The position numbers and the translations under genes are program-made. Source: Methanoregula sp. (GTDB lineage Archaea > Halobacteriota > Methanomicrobia > Methanomicrobiales > Methanospirillaceae). From it: a stretch of 35,629 nucleotides of DNA. Shown piece after piece: positions 1 through 8,580 of the stretch. The DNA is taken from contig JAKLEQ010000002.1 of the NCBI GenBank assembly GCA_022711635.1, positions 19,248-54,876 of the forward strand, given 5' to 3'. The notes under the pieces were generated by a model. It was not told the DNA's origin. It made no database searches and saw nothing but the letters and a program-made list of their open reading frames with translations. Positions within the stretch are counted from its first letter, which is position 1. Every line of letters starts with the position of its first letter.

Positions 1-3000
1 AGTTCCGGTTTATCTCCCGAAACAGGGAGATCCACAATATTTATCTGAGTATCGGCGTCATCCCTGGCACGAAAAGGAGTGTCGCTTCCCTGCTGGATAT
101 CACCGAGCGGAAAAAAGCGGAAGACAACCTCGTTGCAGCGAATCAGGAATACACGAACCTTCTGTCCCAGATCCAGGATGTTTACTACCGGAGCGATCCA
201 GAAGGCAGGCTTGTGAAAGCGAGCCGGTCGTGGGCGGATCTCCTTGGATACGACGATGTCTCGGAATGCATCGGCAGGAATATCGCAACGGATTTCTACT
301 TCAACCCCCCCGACCGCGTCCGGTTCCTGGAAGAGATCGGCGAGGAGGGGAAAGTCACCAACTATGAAGTCCTGCTCAGGAAAAAAGACGGTACCCCGGT
401 ACTCGTGGCAACCAACAGCCATCTTACGTACGATTCATCCGGGAGGATAACAGGTATCGAGGGGACATTCCGTGACATCACGGAACTGAAACAACAGGAG
501 AAGATCTTAAAAAGCCAGCTCAGCCTTGGCCTCGCCCTCCAGACGACCCGCGGGATGGAGGACACCCTGAACGTCTGCCTGAGTGCGGCAATCCGGATAT
601 CCGGAATGGATTCCGGGGGGATTTATCTCGTGGATACGGAGACCGGGTCGCTGAACCTATCTGTCTGGGAGAACCTTTCTGACGAATTCGTCGAAGCGGT
701 TGCCACATTTCCGGCAGGTTCTGTCCGGGCTGAAACTGTCAATGCAGGAAAACCTGTCTACGTCCCGTTTGACGCCGTAAGCCCCCGTCACACTCCTGCC
801 CAGATCCAAGAAGGGCTCCGGTCAATTGCGATTCTCCCGGTTACTTTTGGCGGCAGGGTTATCGCATGCCTGAACGTGACTTCCCACACCCGGGGGGAGA
901 TCCCGGAGTCATCCCGCGTCGCGCTTGAAACCCTCGCCACCCAGATCGGCGCCGCGGTCGAGCGGATCCGGGCTGACGAGGCGCTTTATAAGAGCGAGCA
1001 GCGGTACCGGAATGTTGTCGAAGACCAGACGGAATTCATCTCGAGGTTTCTGCCGGATGGCACGCATATCTTTGTCAACGAAGCATATTGCCGGTATTTC
1101 GGGATGAGACGCGAGGAGATCCTGGGGCACCGGTTCCGGCCAAAGATCCCCCCCGAAGACAAGGCACGCGTCGAGAGATTCTTCGAATCCTTAACCCCGG
1201 ATCAGCCAGTCGGCATCATTGAACACCGGATTATCATGCCGGATGGGACGATCCGCTGGCAGCGGTGGAGTGACCGGGCGATCTTTGATGCTGATGGTCT
1301 GATTACTGAATATCAGTCGGTCGGCCGCGATATTACGGACAAAAGAGAGGCTGAGGAGGCGCTGCGACAGTCGTACCTCGTCGTCGAGAACAGCCCGGCA
1401 GTCCTCTTCCGCTGGAAGGCGGCGGAGGGTTGGCCGGTCGTCTATGTGTCCCGGAACGTGATCCGTTTCGGGTATACGCCGGAAGAACTCCTCTCTGGCA
1501 TCACTCCCTACACTGCGATCATTCACCCGGATGATGTCGGCAGGGTAACGGAGGAAGTTGAGAAGTATGCAAAGGACGGCACGGACCAGTACCGCCAGGA
1601 ATACCGTATTGTTGCTCGTGACGGCAGGATCCATTGGGTAGATGATCGCACGCTCATCGAACGGGAACCTGACGGCAGGATCACCCATTTCCAGGGGATT
1701 CTGCTCGACATTACCGAGCAGAAACGTTCCGACGAGCTCCTGCGCGAGAGCGAGGAGAAATACCGGACGCTCGTAGAGCACAGCCAGGACGGGGTTTTTA
1801 TTGTACAGGATGGCAGGCTTGTTTTTTACAACAAGGCGTTTGCGGAGATGACCGGGTATGATGAGCCCGAATTAATCGGCCGCCCTATCGCTGAGACAAT
1901 CGCACCTGAGGATCGTGAGATGGTCCTCTCACGATACAAGGAGCGTGTTTCAGGCGGGACAGTCCCTGCATCCTATGAATTCTCCCTTCTGCATAAAGAC
2001 GGTACGAGCAGGATCAGGGTCCGGATGTATGCCGGAAAGGGGACGTTCCGAGGCAGTCCTGCGGTCATCGGCACATTCCACAATATTACTGAAGAGGAGA
2101 AACGGGAGGAGGCACTCCGGGAGAGCCGGGAGCTCTTCCGGAAGATCTTCGAGAACAGCCCGCTGGGGATTGCGATTCTCTCACCGGACTTCAGGTTCCG
2201 ACTGGTGAACCGGCAGTTCTGCAGGATGCTGCAGTACGATGAAGACGAACTTCTGAAAAAAACCTTCGCGGATATCACGCACCCGGATCACATCGCGCCG
2301 GATCTCAATGGATCCCGGAAGATCTACACCGGAGAGAAAGAGGCGTACCGGACCGAGAAACGATATGTCAGAAAAGACGGCTCGTTCCTGTGGGCATCCG
2401 TCACGGCAGCGCCGGTGAAAAACAGTGCCGGCATCATCACCTACACCATTGCACTCATCGAGGACATCAATGAACGAAAGAAGGTGGAGGAGCAGCTTGT
2501 CGCCATGTCCCGGGAGTATACCGGGATCCTTGACCAGATGCAGGATGTCTTTTACCGGACGGATACGGAAGGCCGGCTTATCCGGCTGAGCCGCTCGATG
2601 GGTCTCATGCTCGGGTTCGGGGATGGTTCCGAGCTCATCGGGAAGGATATCGGGCAGGACCTCTACTACCACCCTGACGACAGGAAACACTTCCTCGAAG
2701 CGATCTCCCGCGAAGGTAAGGTTTTCAATTTCGAGACACGGCTCAAGACAAAAGAAGGATCGCCGGTATGGATCTCGGTGAACAGCCATGTCTGGTACAG
2801 ACCGGACGGCACGGTGGGGGGTGTTGAAGGGACGATCCGGGACATTACCGAAGAAAAGCGGATCGCCGATGCCCTGAAGGAAAGCGAAGCGAAGTACCGG
2901 AGCCTTTCTGAAGCGTCACCCGACCTGATCTTTGTCATCGATCGTACGGATACCGTCACCTACCTCAACAGCAGTGCGGCGGAGATGATCGGAAGCGCTG

Positions 3001-4676
3001 CACAGGATATCATCGGCAGGAAGCGTACCGACCTCTTTCCCCCGGAGGTTGCAGAATCGCAGGGACGCGCAATCCGGAAGGTGTTCGAGACCGGCGAACC
3101 ATTCCGCAGCACAGGAAAACTCGGTTTTCCCATGGGTTCATTCTGGTTCGACCACGCTATCCTCCCGATCCGGGATACGTGCGGCAAGGTCTCACTGGTG
3201 CTCGGGATCTCCCGCGACATCACTGACCTGAAGACTGCTGAAGAAGCGCTCCGGGAGAGGACCGGTGAACTCGACGACTGGAACCGTGTCTTTTCCACGA
3301 TCCTCGATTCGGTCCCGATCGGCATCTTCATGGTTGAAGCCCCGTCCGGTAAGCTGATCATTGCCAACCGCGAGGGGCGGCGCCTAGTCGGGCAGGGTCC
3401 GTTTCCGGAGGCGATTGAAGAGAATGTCTCATTGTTCGGCAATGTCTTCCGCACCGGGACCGGCGCGCAGTACCCGGTACACGAGTTGCCGATCATCCGC
3501 GGGATACACGGTGAGGTCAGTCATGTCGATGACGTTATCGTCGTACACCCGGACGGCACCCGGTTCCAGCTGGAAGTATTCGGGACTCCCGTAACCGATA
3601 ACCAGGGACAGGTAATCGCAAGCCTCGTCAGTTTTCTCGATATCACGGAGCGGAAGCGGGCCGAAGAGGAGTTTGAGGGCATCCAGGAAAAGTATACCAA
3701 AGCATTCCTCGCCGTACCTGACGCAATTACCATCAGCGAGCTCGACACCGGGAAATTCATTGAGGTCAACGATGCGGCTACCGTCCTTTTCGGGTATTCC
3801 CGGGAGGAGTTGATCGGTCGGAGCGCTGCCGAGCTTGGGATCTGGCTGAAAGAAGAAGACCGGGCCTTCTTCTTCGGCCTGCTGGAAAAAGAGGGGCGGA
3901 TCCGCGACTTCGAGGTTGTCGAACGGAAGAAGACCGGCGTGCAGTATACGGCAATGATCAACGCCGATATCCTGACGATTGGGGGACGGAAGTACCTCAT
4001 CGCAATTCTTCGGGACATTACTGAACGACGACGGACGGAGCAGGTCATACGGGAGCAGAATCAGAAGATCAATCTCCTGACCAGTATCACACGGCATGAC
4101 GTGGCAAATCAGGTTTCCATCCTGAAAGGGTACGCCCAGATCGCCCGGATGAAAGGCCCTTCCCCGGATATTGACGAGCTCCTGGAGAAGATCGATACCG
4201 CAGGATCTGCCATCGCACGTCAGATCGAGTTCACCAGGACCTATCAGGACCTTGGCCTGCAGGCCCCCCGCTGGGTTGAAATCCGCGAGCTTGTTGAGAG
4301 GCAGAAACGGGAGAGTGTCATGGTATCCTGTTCATGCGATGTCGCGATCTTTGCCGATCCCATGCTGGAAAAGGTCTTTTTCAATCTTTTCGATAATGCC
4401 GTCAGGCACGGGGACCATGTGACCTCGATTGCAGTCTCCTGCGACAGGGACGGCGACAACCTTGTCATCACGGTGAAAGACGACGGGATTGGGATCCCTG
4501 CCGACCTGAAGGAGAAGATCTTCGAGAAAGGGTTCGGAAAGCACACGGGATTCGGTCTCTTCCTCGCGCGCGAGATCCTCTCGATCACCGATATGACGAT
4601 CCGGGAGACGGGAGTTCCGGGGGAGGGAGCGAGGTTTGAGATCGTCGTGCCGGAAGGTGTCTGGCGCAACGGCTGA
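1..4676 (+). CDS. Multi-PAS/GAF sensor histidine kinase (5' end outside window)
   Basis: Sensor kinase that should autophosphorylate on His in response to small-molecule or redox cues. The frame is already open at base 3 and encodes the end of a PAS domain (LLDITERKKAED), so the true start lies upstream; the ATG at 213 falls inside a PAS domain and is not the start. Counting from that Met: the rest of a PAS (to ~92), GAF (~100-255), then eight more PAS domains (~262-380, 385-505, 512-630, 640-755, 765-880, 890-1010, 1020-1148, 1155-1272), most ending in a DIT-type motif. The H-box is ITRHD (His1295), the N-box NLFDNAVRHG, then DDGIGIP and GFGLFLAREIL of the ATPase domain. No transmembrane segment is visible in this part, so it appears cytosolic. 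It has no receiver or output domain, so the partner must be separate. The signalling ligand is unknown. Confidence 0.95.
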   Translation, partial: FRFISRNREIHNIYLSIGVIPGTKRSVASLLDITERKKAEDNLVAANQEYTNLLSQIQDVYYRSDPEGRLVKASRSWADLLGYDDVSECIGRNIATDFYFNPPDRVRFLEEIGEEGKVTNYEVLLRKKDGTPVLVATNSHLTYDSSGRITGIEGTFRDITELKQQEKILKSQLSLGLALQTTRGMEDTLNVCLSAAIRISGMDSGGIYLVDTETGSLNLSVWENLSDEFVEAVATFPAGSVRAETVNAGKPVYVPFDAVSPRHTPAQIQEGLRSIAILPVTFGGRVIACLNVTSHTRGEIPESSRVALETLATQIGAAVERIRADEALYKSEQRYRNVVEDQTEFISRFLPDGTHIFVNEAYCRYFGMRREEILGHRFRPKIPPEDKARVERFFESLTPDQPVGIIEHRIIMPDGTIRWQRWSDRAIFDADGLITEYQSVGRDITDKREAEEALRQSYLVVENSPAVLFRWKAAEGWPVVYVSRNVIRFGYTPEELLSGITPYTAIIHPDDVGRVTEEVEKYAKDGTDQYRQEYRIVARDGRIHWVDDRTLIEREPDGRITHFQGILLDITEQKRSDELLRESEEKYRTLVEHSQDGVFIVQDGRLVFYNKAFAEMTGYDEPELIGRPIAETIAPEDREMVLSRYKERVSGGTVPASYEFSLLHKDGTSRIRVRMYAGKGTFRGSPAVIGTFHNITEEEKREEALRESRELFRKIFENSPLGIAILSPDFRFRLVNRQFCRMLQYDEDELLKKTFADITHPDHIAPDLNGSRKIYTGEKEAYRTEKRYVRKDGSFLWASVTAAPVKNSAGIITYTIALIEDINERKKVEEQLVAMSREYTGILDQMQDVFYRTDTEGRLIRLSRSMGLMLGFGDGSELIGKDIGQDLYYHPDDRKHFLEAISREGKVFNFETRLKTKEGSPVWISVNSHVWYRPDGTVGGVEGTIRDITEEKRIADALKESEAKYRSLSEASPDLIFVIDRTDTVTYLNSSAAEMIGSAAQDIIGRKRTDLFPPEVAESQGRAIRKVFETGEPFRSTGKLGFPMGSFWFDHAILPIRDTCGKVSLVLGISRDITDLKTAEEALRERTGELDDWNRVFSTILDSVPIGIFMVEAPSGKLIIANREGRRLVGQGPFPEAIEENVSLFGNVFRTGTGAQYPVHELPIIRGIHGEVSHVDDVIVVHPDGTRFQLEVFGTPVTDNQGQVIASLVSFLDITERKRAEEEFEGIQEKYTKAFLAVPDAITISELDTGKFIEVNDAATVLFGYSREELIGRSAAELGIWLKEEDRAFFFGLLEKEGRIRDFEVVERKKTGVQYTAMINADILTIGGRKYLIAILRDITERRRTEQVIREQNQKINLLTSITRHDVANQVSILKGYAQIARMKGPSPDIDELLEKIDTAGSAIARQIEFTRTYQDLGLQAPRWVEIRELVERQKRESVMVSCSCDVAIFADPMLEKVFFNLFDNAVRHGDHVTSIAVSCDRDGDNLVITVKDDGIGIPADLKEKIFEKGFGKHTGFGLFLAREILSITDMTIRETGVPGEGARFEIVVPEGVWRNG

Positions 4677-4705
4677 ACTCTTATTAAAACCACAGGCGAA
4701 GCTCC

Positions 4706-4764
4706 AATTTTATTAGAATCCGGGGAAATAACACTCTGATCCGTTAATCTGGAGGATCGCCCCT
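4706..4764 (+). promoter_or_regulatory. Promoter and ribosome site of the HprK-like gene
   Basis: An AT-rich box (attttatta) near 4709-4717 is followed by an A/T-rich leader and a GGAGG at about 4751-4755, ten or so bases before the ATG at 4766. This suggests the gene has its own promoter and is not simply read through from the kinase 89 bp upstream. Confidence 0.5.
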
Positions 4765-4765
4765 T

Positions 4766-5719
4766 ATGCCCTATACCATTACGCTGATCGGTACCGATGA
4801 GAGAGACCAGCTGGCGGAAAAGTTTCTCCCGCGGGCACGGTATGAAGTGAAATCCGAGATCTACGGGTGCTGCATCAAGCTCCTGTCCGATGATCCCAAA
4901 CTGCGCGACACCTGGCAGGAGAATTTTTTCTCGATGTCCCAGAATATCCGGTCGCACGGGCGACTCTTTGTCTTTGCCGATCCGGATCACCCGCCCGATA
5001 CGGTCCTGTATGATCCCTTCTCGAAGACGGCGTTTCTCCTCAACGTACACTACTACGGCTGGGTGAAATCCCTCGCGCTCAGCTGCGCCGGGGATATTCT
5101 TGAAGACGAGCACGGGATCGCCTCCCTGCACGGGGCCTGCGTGGACATCGACGGCCGGGGACTTTGTCTCGTGGGAGTCTCGGGTGCGGGAAAGACGACC
5201 CAGACCTACGGGCTTCTCTCAAATCCTGCAACGCGGATTGTCGCAGACGACTGGTTCTTCGCCCGTGTCTTTCAGCAGGACATCCTTGCCTACGGATCGG
5301 AACGCAATTTCTATATCCGGCAGGACCTCGCAATGATCTGGAAGGAGTATGCCGGTCTCGTGGCAGCCGATGAGTACGATGCGGATGGCCGGGCGGTAGC
5401 CGATCTCCGCTGGGTCGTCGGAAAGGGGCGACTCTTCCCAGTCACCACCGTCCGCACGGTTGCTATCCTCAAACGCGACCCGGCCGATCCGGCAATCGTT
5501 GCTCCCCTCTCCCCGGAAGAGGGCCGGCGAATTTTTACGGAAAACCGGTACTTCAACCCCCACCTGCTGGTTGCCGACCGGCGCAAGACCATCCTCCGGG
5601 ATCGGTTCATCGCCGATCTGCTGAACAGGACACGCCTCTATACCGTCAATACGACGGGCAAACCGGCCGAAACACAGGAGCAGGTCCGGCGGATTGCCGG
5701 AATAGGGGAACCGTCATAG
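4766..5719 (+). CDS. HPr kinase/phosphorylase-like P-loop protein
   Basis: A 317-aa soluble protein. Its C-terminal two-thirds resembles the HPr kinase/PEP-carboxykinase P-loop fold: Walker A GVSGAGKTT at residues 137-145, then IVADDWFF at 158-165, which parallels the ADD segment of HprK. The N-terminal ~110 residues contain no motif I recognise. Bacterial HprK phosphorylates HPr of the sugar phosphotransferase system. No PTS gene is present here and methanogens generally lack one, so the substrate is probably different and the name HPr kinase should not be taken literally. GGAGG precedes the ATG and the gene appears monocistronic, followed by a strong hairpin. Fold assignment is fairly secure; function is unknown. 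Confidence 0.75.
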   Translation: MPYTITLIGTDERDQLAEKFLPRARYEVKSEIYGCCIKLLSDDPKLRDTWQENFFSMSQNIRSHGRLFVFADPDHPPDTVLYDPFSKTAFLLNVHYYGWVKSLALSCAGDILEDEHGIASLHGACVDIDGRGLCLVGVSGAGKTTQTYGLLSNPATRIVADDWFFARVFQQDILAYGSERNFYIRQDLAMIWKEYAGLVAADEYDADGRAVADLRWVVGKGRLFPVTTVRTVAILKRDPADPAIVAPLSPEEGRRIFTENRYFNPHLLVADRRKTILRDRFIADLLNRTRLYTVNTTGKPAETQEQVRRIAGIGEPS

Positions 5720-5751
5720 AACATGAGCTCCCGGCGCAACCTGCGGCGGAC

Positions 5752-5780
5752 ATGCCCCGCAGGTATGTCCTGCGGGGTAT
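5752..5780 (+). terminator. Strong hairpin after the HprK-like gene
   Basis: CCCCGCAGG (5755-5763) pairs perfectly with CCTGCGGGG (5769-5777) around a TATGT loop. Flanking bases extend the stem with one G-T pair. It begins 33 nt after the stop at 5719 and ends ~70 nt before the rubrerythrin TATA box. There is no downstream T-run, so it may protect the 3' end or pause transcription rather than act as a classical terminator. Confidence 0.5.
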
Positions 5781-5847
5781 CTGCCCTCGCACGGCTCCGT
5801 TCCGATGCCACCTGTCCGGTTCGCCAGTGATCTGATCCAATCGCAGC

Positions 5848-5854
5848 ATATATT
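5848..5854 (+). promoter_or_regulatory. TATA box of the rubrerythrin gene
   Basis: ATATATT is centred about 27 nt before ~5878, giving a predicted leader of 11-17 nt that still contains the GGTGA ribosome site at 5880-5884. This rules out the longer reading frame starting at 5805, which would begin upstream of the TATA box. Confidence 0.6.
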
Positions 5855-5888
5855 GGCACGGGCGATGAAACAGTCCGGCGGTGAACTG

Positions 5889-6467
5889 ATGCCCATGGAG
5901 TTCAAGGGGAGCAGGACGGAGAAGAATGTCCTTGCCGCATTCGCGGGCGAATCGCAGGCGAGAAACCGGTACAGCTTCTTTGCAGGTGTTGCGAGGAAGG
6001 AAGGCTACGAGCAGATCGCGGGGATCTTTGAGGACACTGCGCAGAATGAACGGGAGCATGCAAAGCTCTTCTTTGCAAAATTAAAGGGAGGCGAGGCGGA
6101 GATTACCGCCGCGTACCCGGCCGGGATAATCGGGACGACGAAACACAACCTGCAAGCTGCCGCAGACGGCGAGAAGATGGAATGGGGGACGCTCTACCCG
6201 ACATTTGCAAAGACCGCAGAGGAGGAGGGTTTCAAGGATATCGCGCAGCTCTTCAGACAGGTCGCTAAAGTGGAAGCCCACCATGAGAAACGGTATACAA
6301 CCCTCCATGCAAATATGGAGAAGAACGAGGTCTTTAAAAAAGATGTCCCGTCCCGGTGGCACTGCCGGAACTGCGGCTATGTCTCTGAGGGAAAATCTGC
6401 CCCCATGAAATGCCCGGTCTGCGACCACCCGCTGGCGCATTTCGAGCTGCTTGCAGAAAATTACTGA
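5889..6467 (+). CDS. rbr: Rubrerythrin
   Basis: Non-haem diiron peroxidase that reduces hydrogen peroxide in anaerobes, fed electrons through its own rubredoxin-like domain; cytosolic. The protein is 192 aa from ATG 5889 (or 190 from ATG 5895), normal for the family. The ferritin-like four-helix domain shows iron ligands in [19 protein letters not shown] and EAHHEKRY. The C-terminus carries a rubredoxin-type ribbon with CRNCGY and CPVCDH. The frame is open from 5805, but the TATA box and GGTGA place the start at 5889 or 5895. It probably works with other anaerobic redox-defence genes in the window such as hcp and the flavodoxin. All ligand motifs are present, so it is likely active. Confidence 0.95.
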   Translation: MPMEFKGSRTEKNVLAAFAGESQARNRYSFFAGVARKEGYEQIAGIFEDTAQNEREHAKLFFAKLKGGEAEITAAYPAGIIGTTKHNLQAAADGEKMEWGTLYPTFAKTAEEEGFKDIAQLFRQVAKVEAHHEKRYTTLHANMEKNEVFKKDVPSRWHCRNCGYVSEGKSAPMKCPVCDHPLAHFELLAENY

Positions 6468-6470
6468 ATC

Positions 6471-6488
6471 TTTTTGGAAACGTTTTTG
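6471..6488 (+). terminator. T-run after rubrerythrin
   Basis: Two T-tracts (TTTTT) separated by about 8 bases lie directly after the rubrerythrin stop, the usual form of an archaeal intrinsic terminator. Confidence 0.45.
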
Positions 6489-6576
6489 CCGGTGTATCCT
6501 CAAGTACCTGCCAGAGCCTGCAAGAACGAACAGCATATCTCTGTCCGGGACTGTCTCTCTGGATACCGGCAATCAG

Positions 6577-7178
6577 ATGGCGCCGTTCCCTTTCCCTAAG
6601 AATCGCGATGCCGGTGTGGTGAAGTTGGCATTTATCCTGTATGATGGGGTTACGACGCTCGATTTTGCGGGCGTGTATGACCCGCTTACCCGTCTCCGGA
6701 CCTCCCCGATCTGGAGTATCCGGTCTGTGCGCAGAAAGAGAAGATACGGTCGTCCGAAGGCCTGGAGCTGGTACCGGACATGGTCGGCGGGAATCTCTCT
6801 TCATATGATTATGTCCTGATCCCGGGAGGAAATAGAATTGCAGACCTGATGAACAACCATGGGTTTCCCGACTGGATTACGGTGAGGCGAGACCGATCCG
6901 TCGTTGCGGCAGTGTGTGGCGGGGCGCTCCTTGCGGGAGCAACGGGCATTCTTCGGGGCAGGCGTGCTACAACGCACCCGAATCTCAAACCGTTTTTAAC
7001 GAAGTTCGCCCAAGAAGTCACCGGAGAGCGGATCGTTGATGAAGGAACGGTGATAACCGCAGGGGGCGTTACCGCAGCAATTGATCTCGGATTATATGTT
7101 TGCGAGAAAATTGCAGGGCGCGGGATCCGCGGGAAGATCCAGGTACAGATGGATTATCCGTACTACCCATTCCCATAA
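6577..7178 (+). pseudogene. DJ-1/PfpI-family protein, broken by a frameshift
   Basis: Two reading frames make up one DJ-1/PfpI (class I glutamine-amidotransferase-like) protein. The first half (frame of ATG 6577 or GTG 6619) gives VKLAFILYDGVTTLDFAGVYDP. Near 6697-6705 the frame must shift, after which DLEYPVCAQ leads into the second half: YDYVLIPGGN, the nucleophile elbow VCGGALLAG with its active-site Cys, and ATTHPNL. The sequence lacks a number of bases equal to 1 modulo 3 at the junction. The C-terminus looks intact and ends at 7178. No good ribosome site precedes either candidate start. Either this is a recent pseudogene or there is a base-calling error at one point. Members of this superfamily act as chaperones, deglycases or amidases, so exact function is unclear. 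Confidence 0.75.
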
Positions 7179-7206
7179 CCTATCCCTTTTCAGGAAGAGT
7201 TACCCA

Positions 7207-7254
7207 CGGGCAGCAGAGTGTTCAGAAAAGAACCGGCGCTGCCCGTACGGGCAG
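7207..7254. terminator. Three-arm inverted repeat between convergent genes
   Basis: ACGGGCAG (7206-7213), CTGCCCGT (7239-7246) and ACGGGCAG again (7247-7254) lie between the stop of the PfpI remnant and the stop of the lipoprotein gene. The last two arms form a perfect 16-bp palindrome. The first and second can form an alternative hairpin with 8-bp arms (7207-7214/7238-7245). The position suggests a bidirectional terminator. Confidence 0.45.
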
Positions 7255-7275
7255 ATACTGAAAAATAAACGGAGA

Positions 7276-8040
7276 TCAGGCATTCTCTCCGACAACCACG
7301 GTATAACTTCCGTCCCAGGTCAGGGTAACCTGACCATTGCCAAGGATGGACGAAGACGCCGGATCCGTTGCAACAACGGTGATGATCACCGGAATTGTGG
7401 GGGTGGACGTGTGCCCGGTGAATGTCCAGTACACGGTCTCGGTCGTCGATGTCGCCGGATTCCCGAGGACGTGGATCGTATAATCAGGAGCCCCCCACGA
7501 TATGAACTGCCCGTTCGTTGCGGTCCAGTTGAAGGTCGCGCCGGAAATGGAGAAGCCGGTAGCATTGGGAACGAGTTTCACTCCCGGGGTCGAGGACATA
7601 ACGGGCGAGTACCGGGGCGGGGAGGCGTCGATCGTCAGCGAGGGTGTTTCAATAACCGGGATGCTACCGCCGGGCGATAAGGATTTGATACCGCACGTCC
7701 CGTCAACACACTCGCAGCTGCCGGCGCCACAATCGAGGGGACCCTGGCAGACCGCCGTGCACATAATGTCATCGCAGGATGGAGCGTTGGTTTTTAACGT
7801 GCAGCTCGTCGGGTGACAGCATTGGGCCGGCACGCAGTCACCTTCAGATGTGCAGCTGCCGGTATCGGGGGCCGGGGTTGTTGCCGAAGCCGTCGTCGCG
7901 ATCTGCGTGGGTTCCGGGGACTGCGCCGGGGTCGTGGTTGCAGTCACTTCCGAAGGCTGAGTACCGGTACACCCGGCAGCCGCCACAAGTACGATACCTA
8001 GCATGAGAAAGGCGATGATTCGTCCGTCCATATACTCCAT
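7276..8040 (-). CDS. Secreted lipoprotein with a Cys-rich module
   Basis: Predicted membrane-anchored, extracellular protein of 254 aa (251 if it starts at the second ATG, 8031). An N-terminal hydrophobic segment ends in a lipobox-like AAGC, then a Thr/Pro/Ala-rich linker. Residues ~60-120 form a dense Cys module with CVPAQCCHPTSC, CTAVC, DCGAGSCECV and GTCG, presumably disulfide-bonded. The rest is beta-rich and Thr/Ser/Pro-rich, resembling an Ig-like or surface-adhesin fold, but I cannot name it. A TATA-like box at 8055-8061 lies about 27 nt before the start codons, so the mRNA is probably leaderless. Functional role unknown. Confidence 0.8.
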   Translation of the reverse strand: MEYMDGRIIAFLMLGIVLVAAAGCTGTQPSEVTATTTPAQSPEPTQIATTASATTPAPDTGSCTSEGDCVPAQCCHPTSCTLKTNAPSCDDIMCTAVCQGPLDCGAGSCECVDGTCGIKSLSPGGSIPVIETPSLTIDASPPRYSPVMSSTPGVKLVPNATGFSISGATFNWTATNGQFISWGAPDYTIHVLGNPATSTTETVYWTFTGHTSTPTIPVIITVVATDPASSSILGNGQVTLTWDGSYTVVVGENA

Positions 8041-8090
8041 GAATCTCTTTCAGGAGATAAACGCCGCGGTTTGATCGGGAGGGAAGAATC

Positions 8091-8120
8091 CGGGAAAAGA
8101 GAGATTTTCCCGAAAAAAAA
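8091..8120 (-). terminator. Hairpin plus T-run after the 66-aa gene
   Basis: CGGGAAAA (8091-8098) and TTTTCCCG (8105-8112) form a perfect 8-bp stem with a 6-nt loop. On the minus strand eight T residues (8113-8120) come immediately before the stem, about 20 nt after the stop of the 66-aa gene. It separates that gene from the lipoprotein gene downstream. Confidence 0.6.
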
Positions 8121-8139
8121 TGATCCTGTGAAGAGTCGT

Positions 8140-8340
8140 CTACTGTTTTCCGGATTTTTTCTCCGGCTTGTCACCATGATGGATAAGCCGGCACTTATTG
8201 ATGCATTCCCAATTCTCGGGTAAAAATTTCCCATCCGGCCCCGGTTTCATGACCGCATGACGCTTCTCCCCGCAGACAAGGCATTCCATCAGTCCCGTCT
8301 TCTCATCGACAATCTTCATGACATGTTCATTCTTTGCCAT
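8140..8340 (-). CDS. Small Cys-pair protein, unknown function
   Basis: A 66-aa protein with a CLVC pair at about residues 20-23 and a WECINKC pair near residues 44-50. This spacing is compatible with one zinc-ribbon-like site. No catalytic motif or membrane segment is visible, and the C-terminus is Lys-rich. A TTTATATC box (8364-8371, minus strand) lies ~27 nt before the ATG at 8340, arguing for a leaderless transcript from that codon. GGAGG abuts the same ATG with no spacing. Downstream it has its own hairpin terminator, so it is likely a single-gene unit. Probably real because of the promoter, terminator and Cys pairs, but I do not recognise the family. Confidence 0.65.
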   Translation of the reverse strand: MAKNEHVMKIVDEKTGLMECLVCGEKRHAVMKPGPDGKFLPENWECINKCRLIHHGDKPEKKSGKQ

Positions 8341-8363
8341 CCTCCAGTTCTCTGATGGTGCGG

Positions 8364-8371
8364 GATATAAA
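8364..8371 (-). promoter_or_regulatory. TATA box of the 66-aa gene
   Basis: GATATAAA on the plus strand reads TTTATATC on the minus strand. Its centre is about 27 nt from the ATG at 8340. The rest of 8372-8580, between this gene and the ABC ATPase stop, shows no further gene. Confidence 0.5.
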
Positions 8372-8580
8372 CGCGTGGATCAGGGCATACTGTGGCGCCG
8401 GAACTCCCTTCCTGTACCTGAAAGCACAAATGACCGTACCGGCTAAGGAGACCGGACCGGGAACCGGAGCGGACACCGGTCAGAATTCCCCAACCCATGA
8501 TCTGATCAGGCTTTGTTCCGGTCATTTTTACCTCTCTACCTGGTTTTTCCTTTTCCCAGCCCCGCAGCAGGTCCGGGTTT

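Noticed and set aside
5805-5888. 28-residue N-terminal extension of rubrerythrin
   Set aside because: It starts upstream of the TATA box and has no rubrerythrin character; a GGTGA site supports 5889 or 5895.
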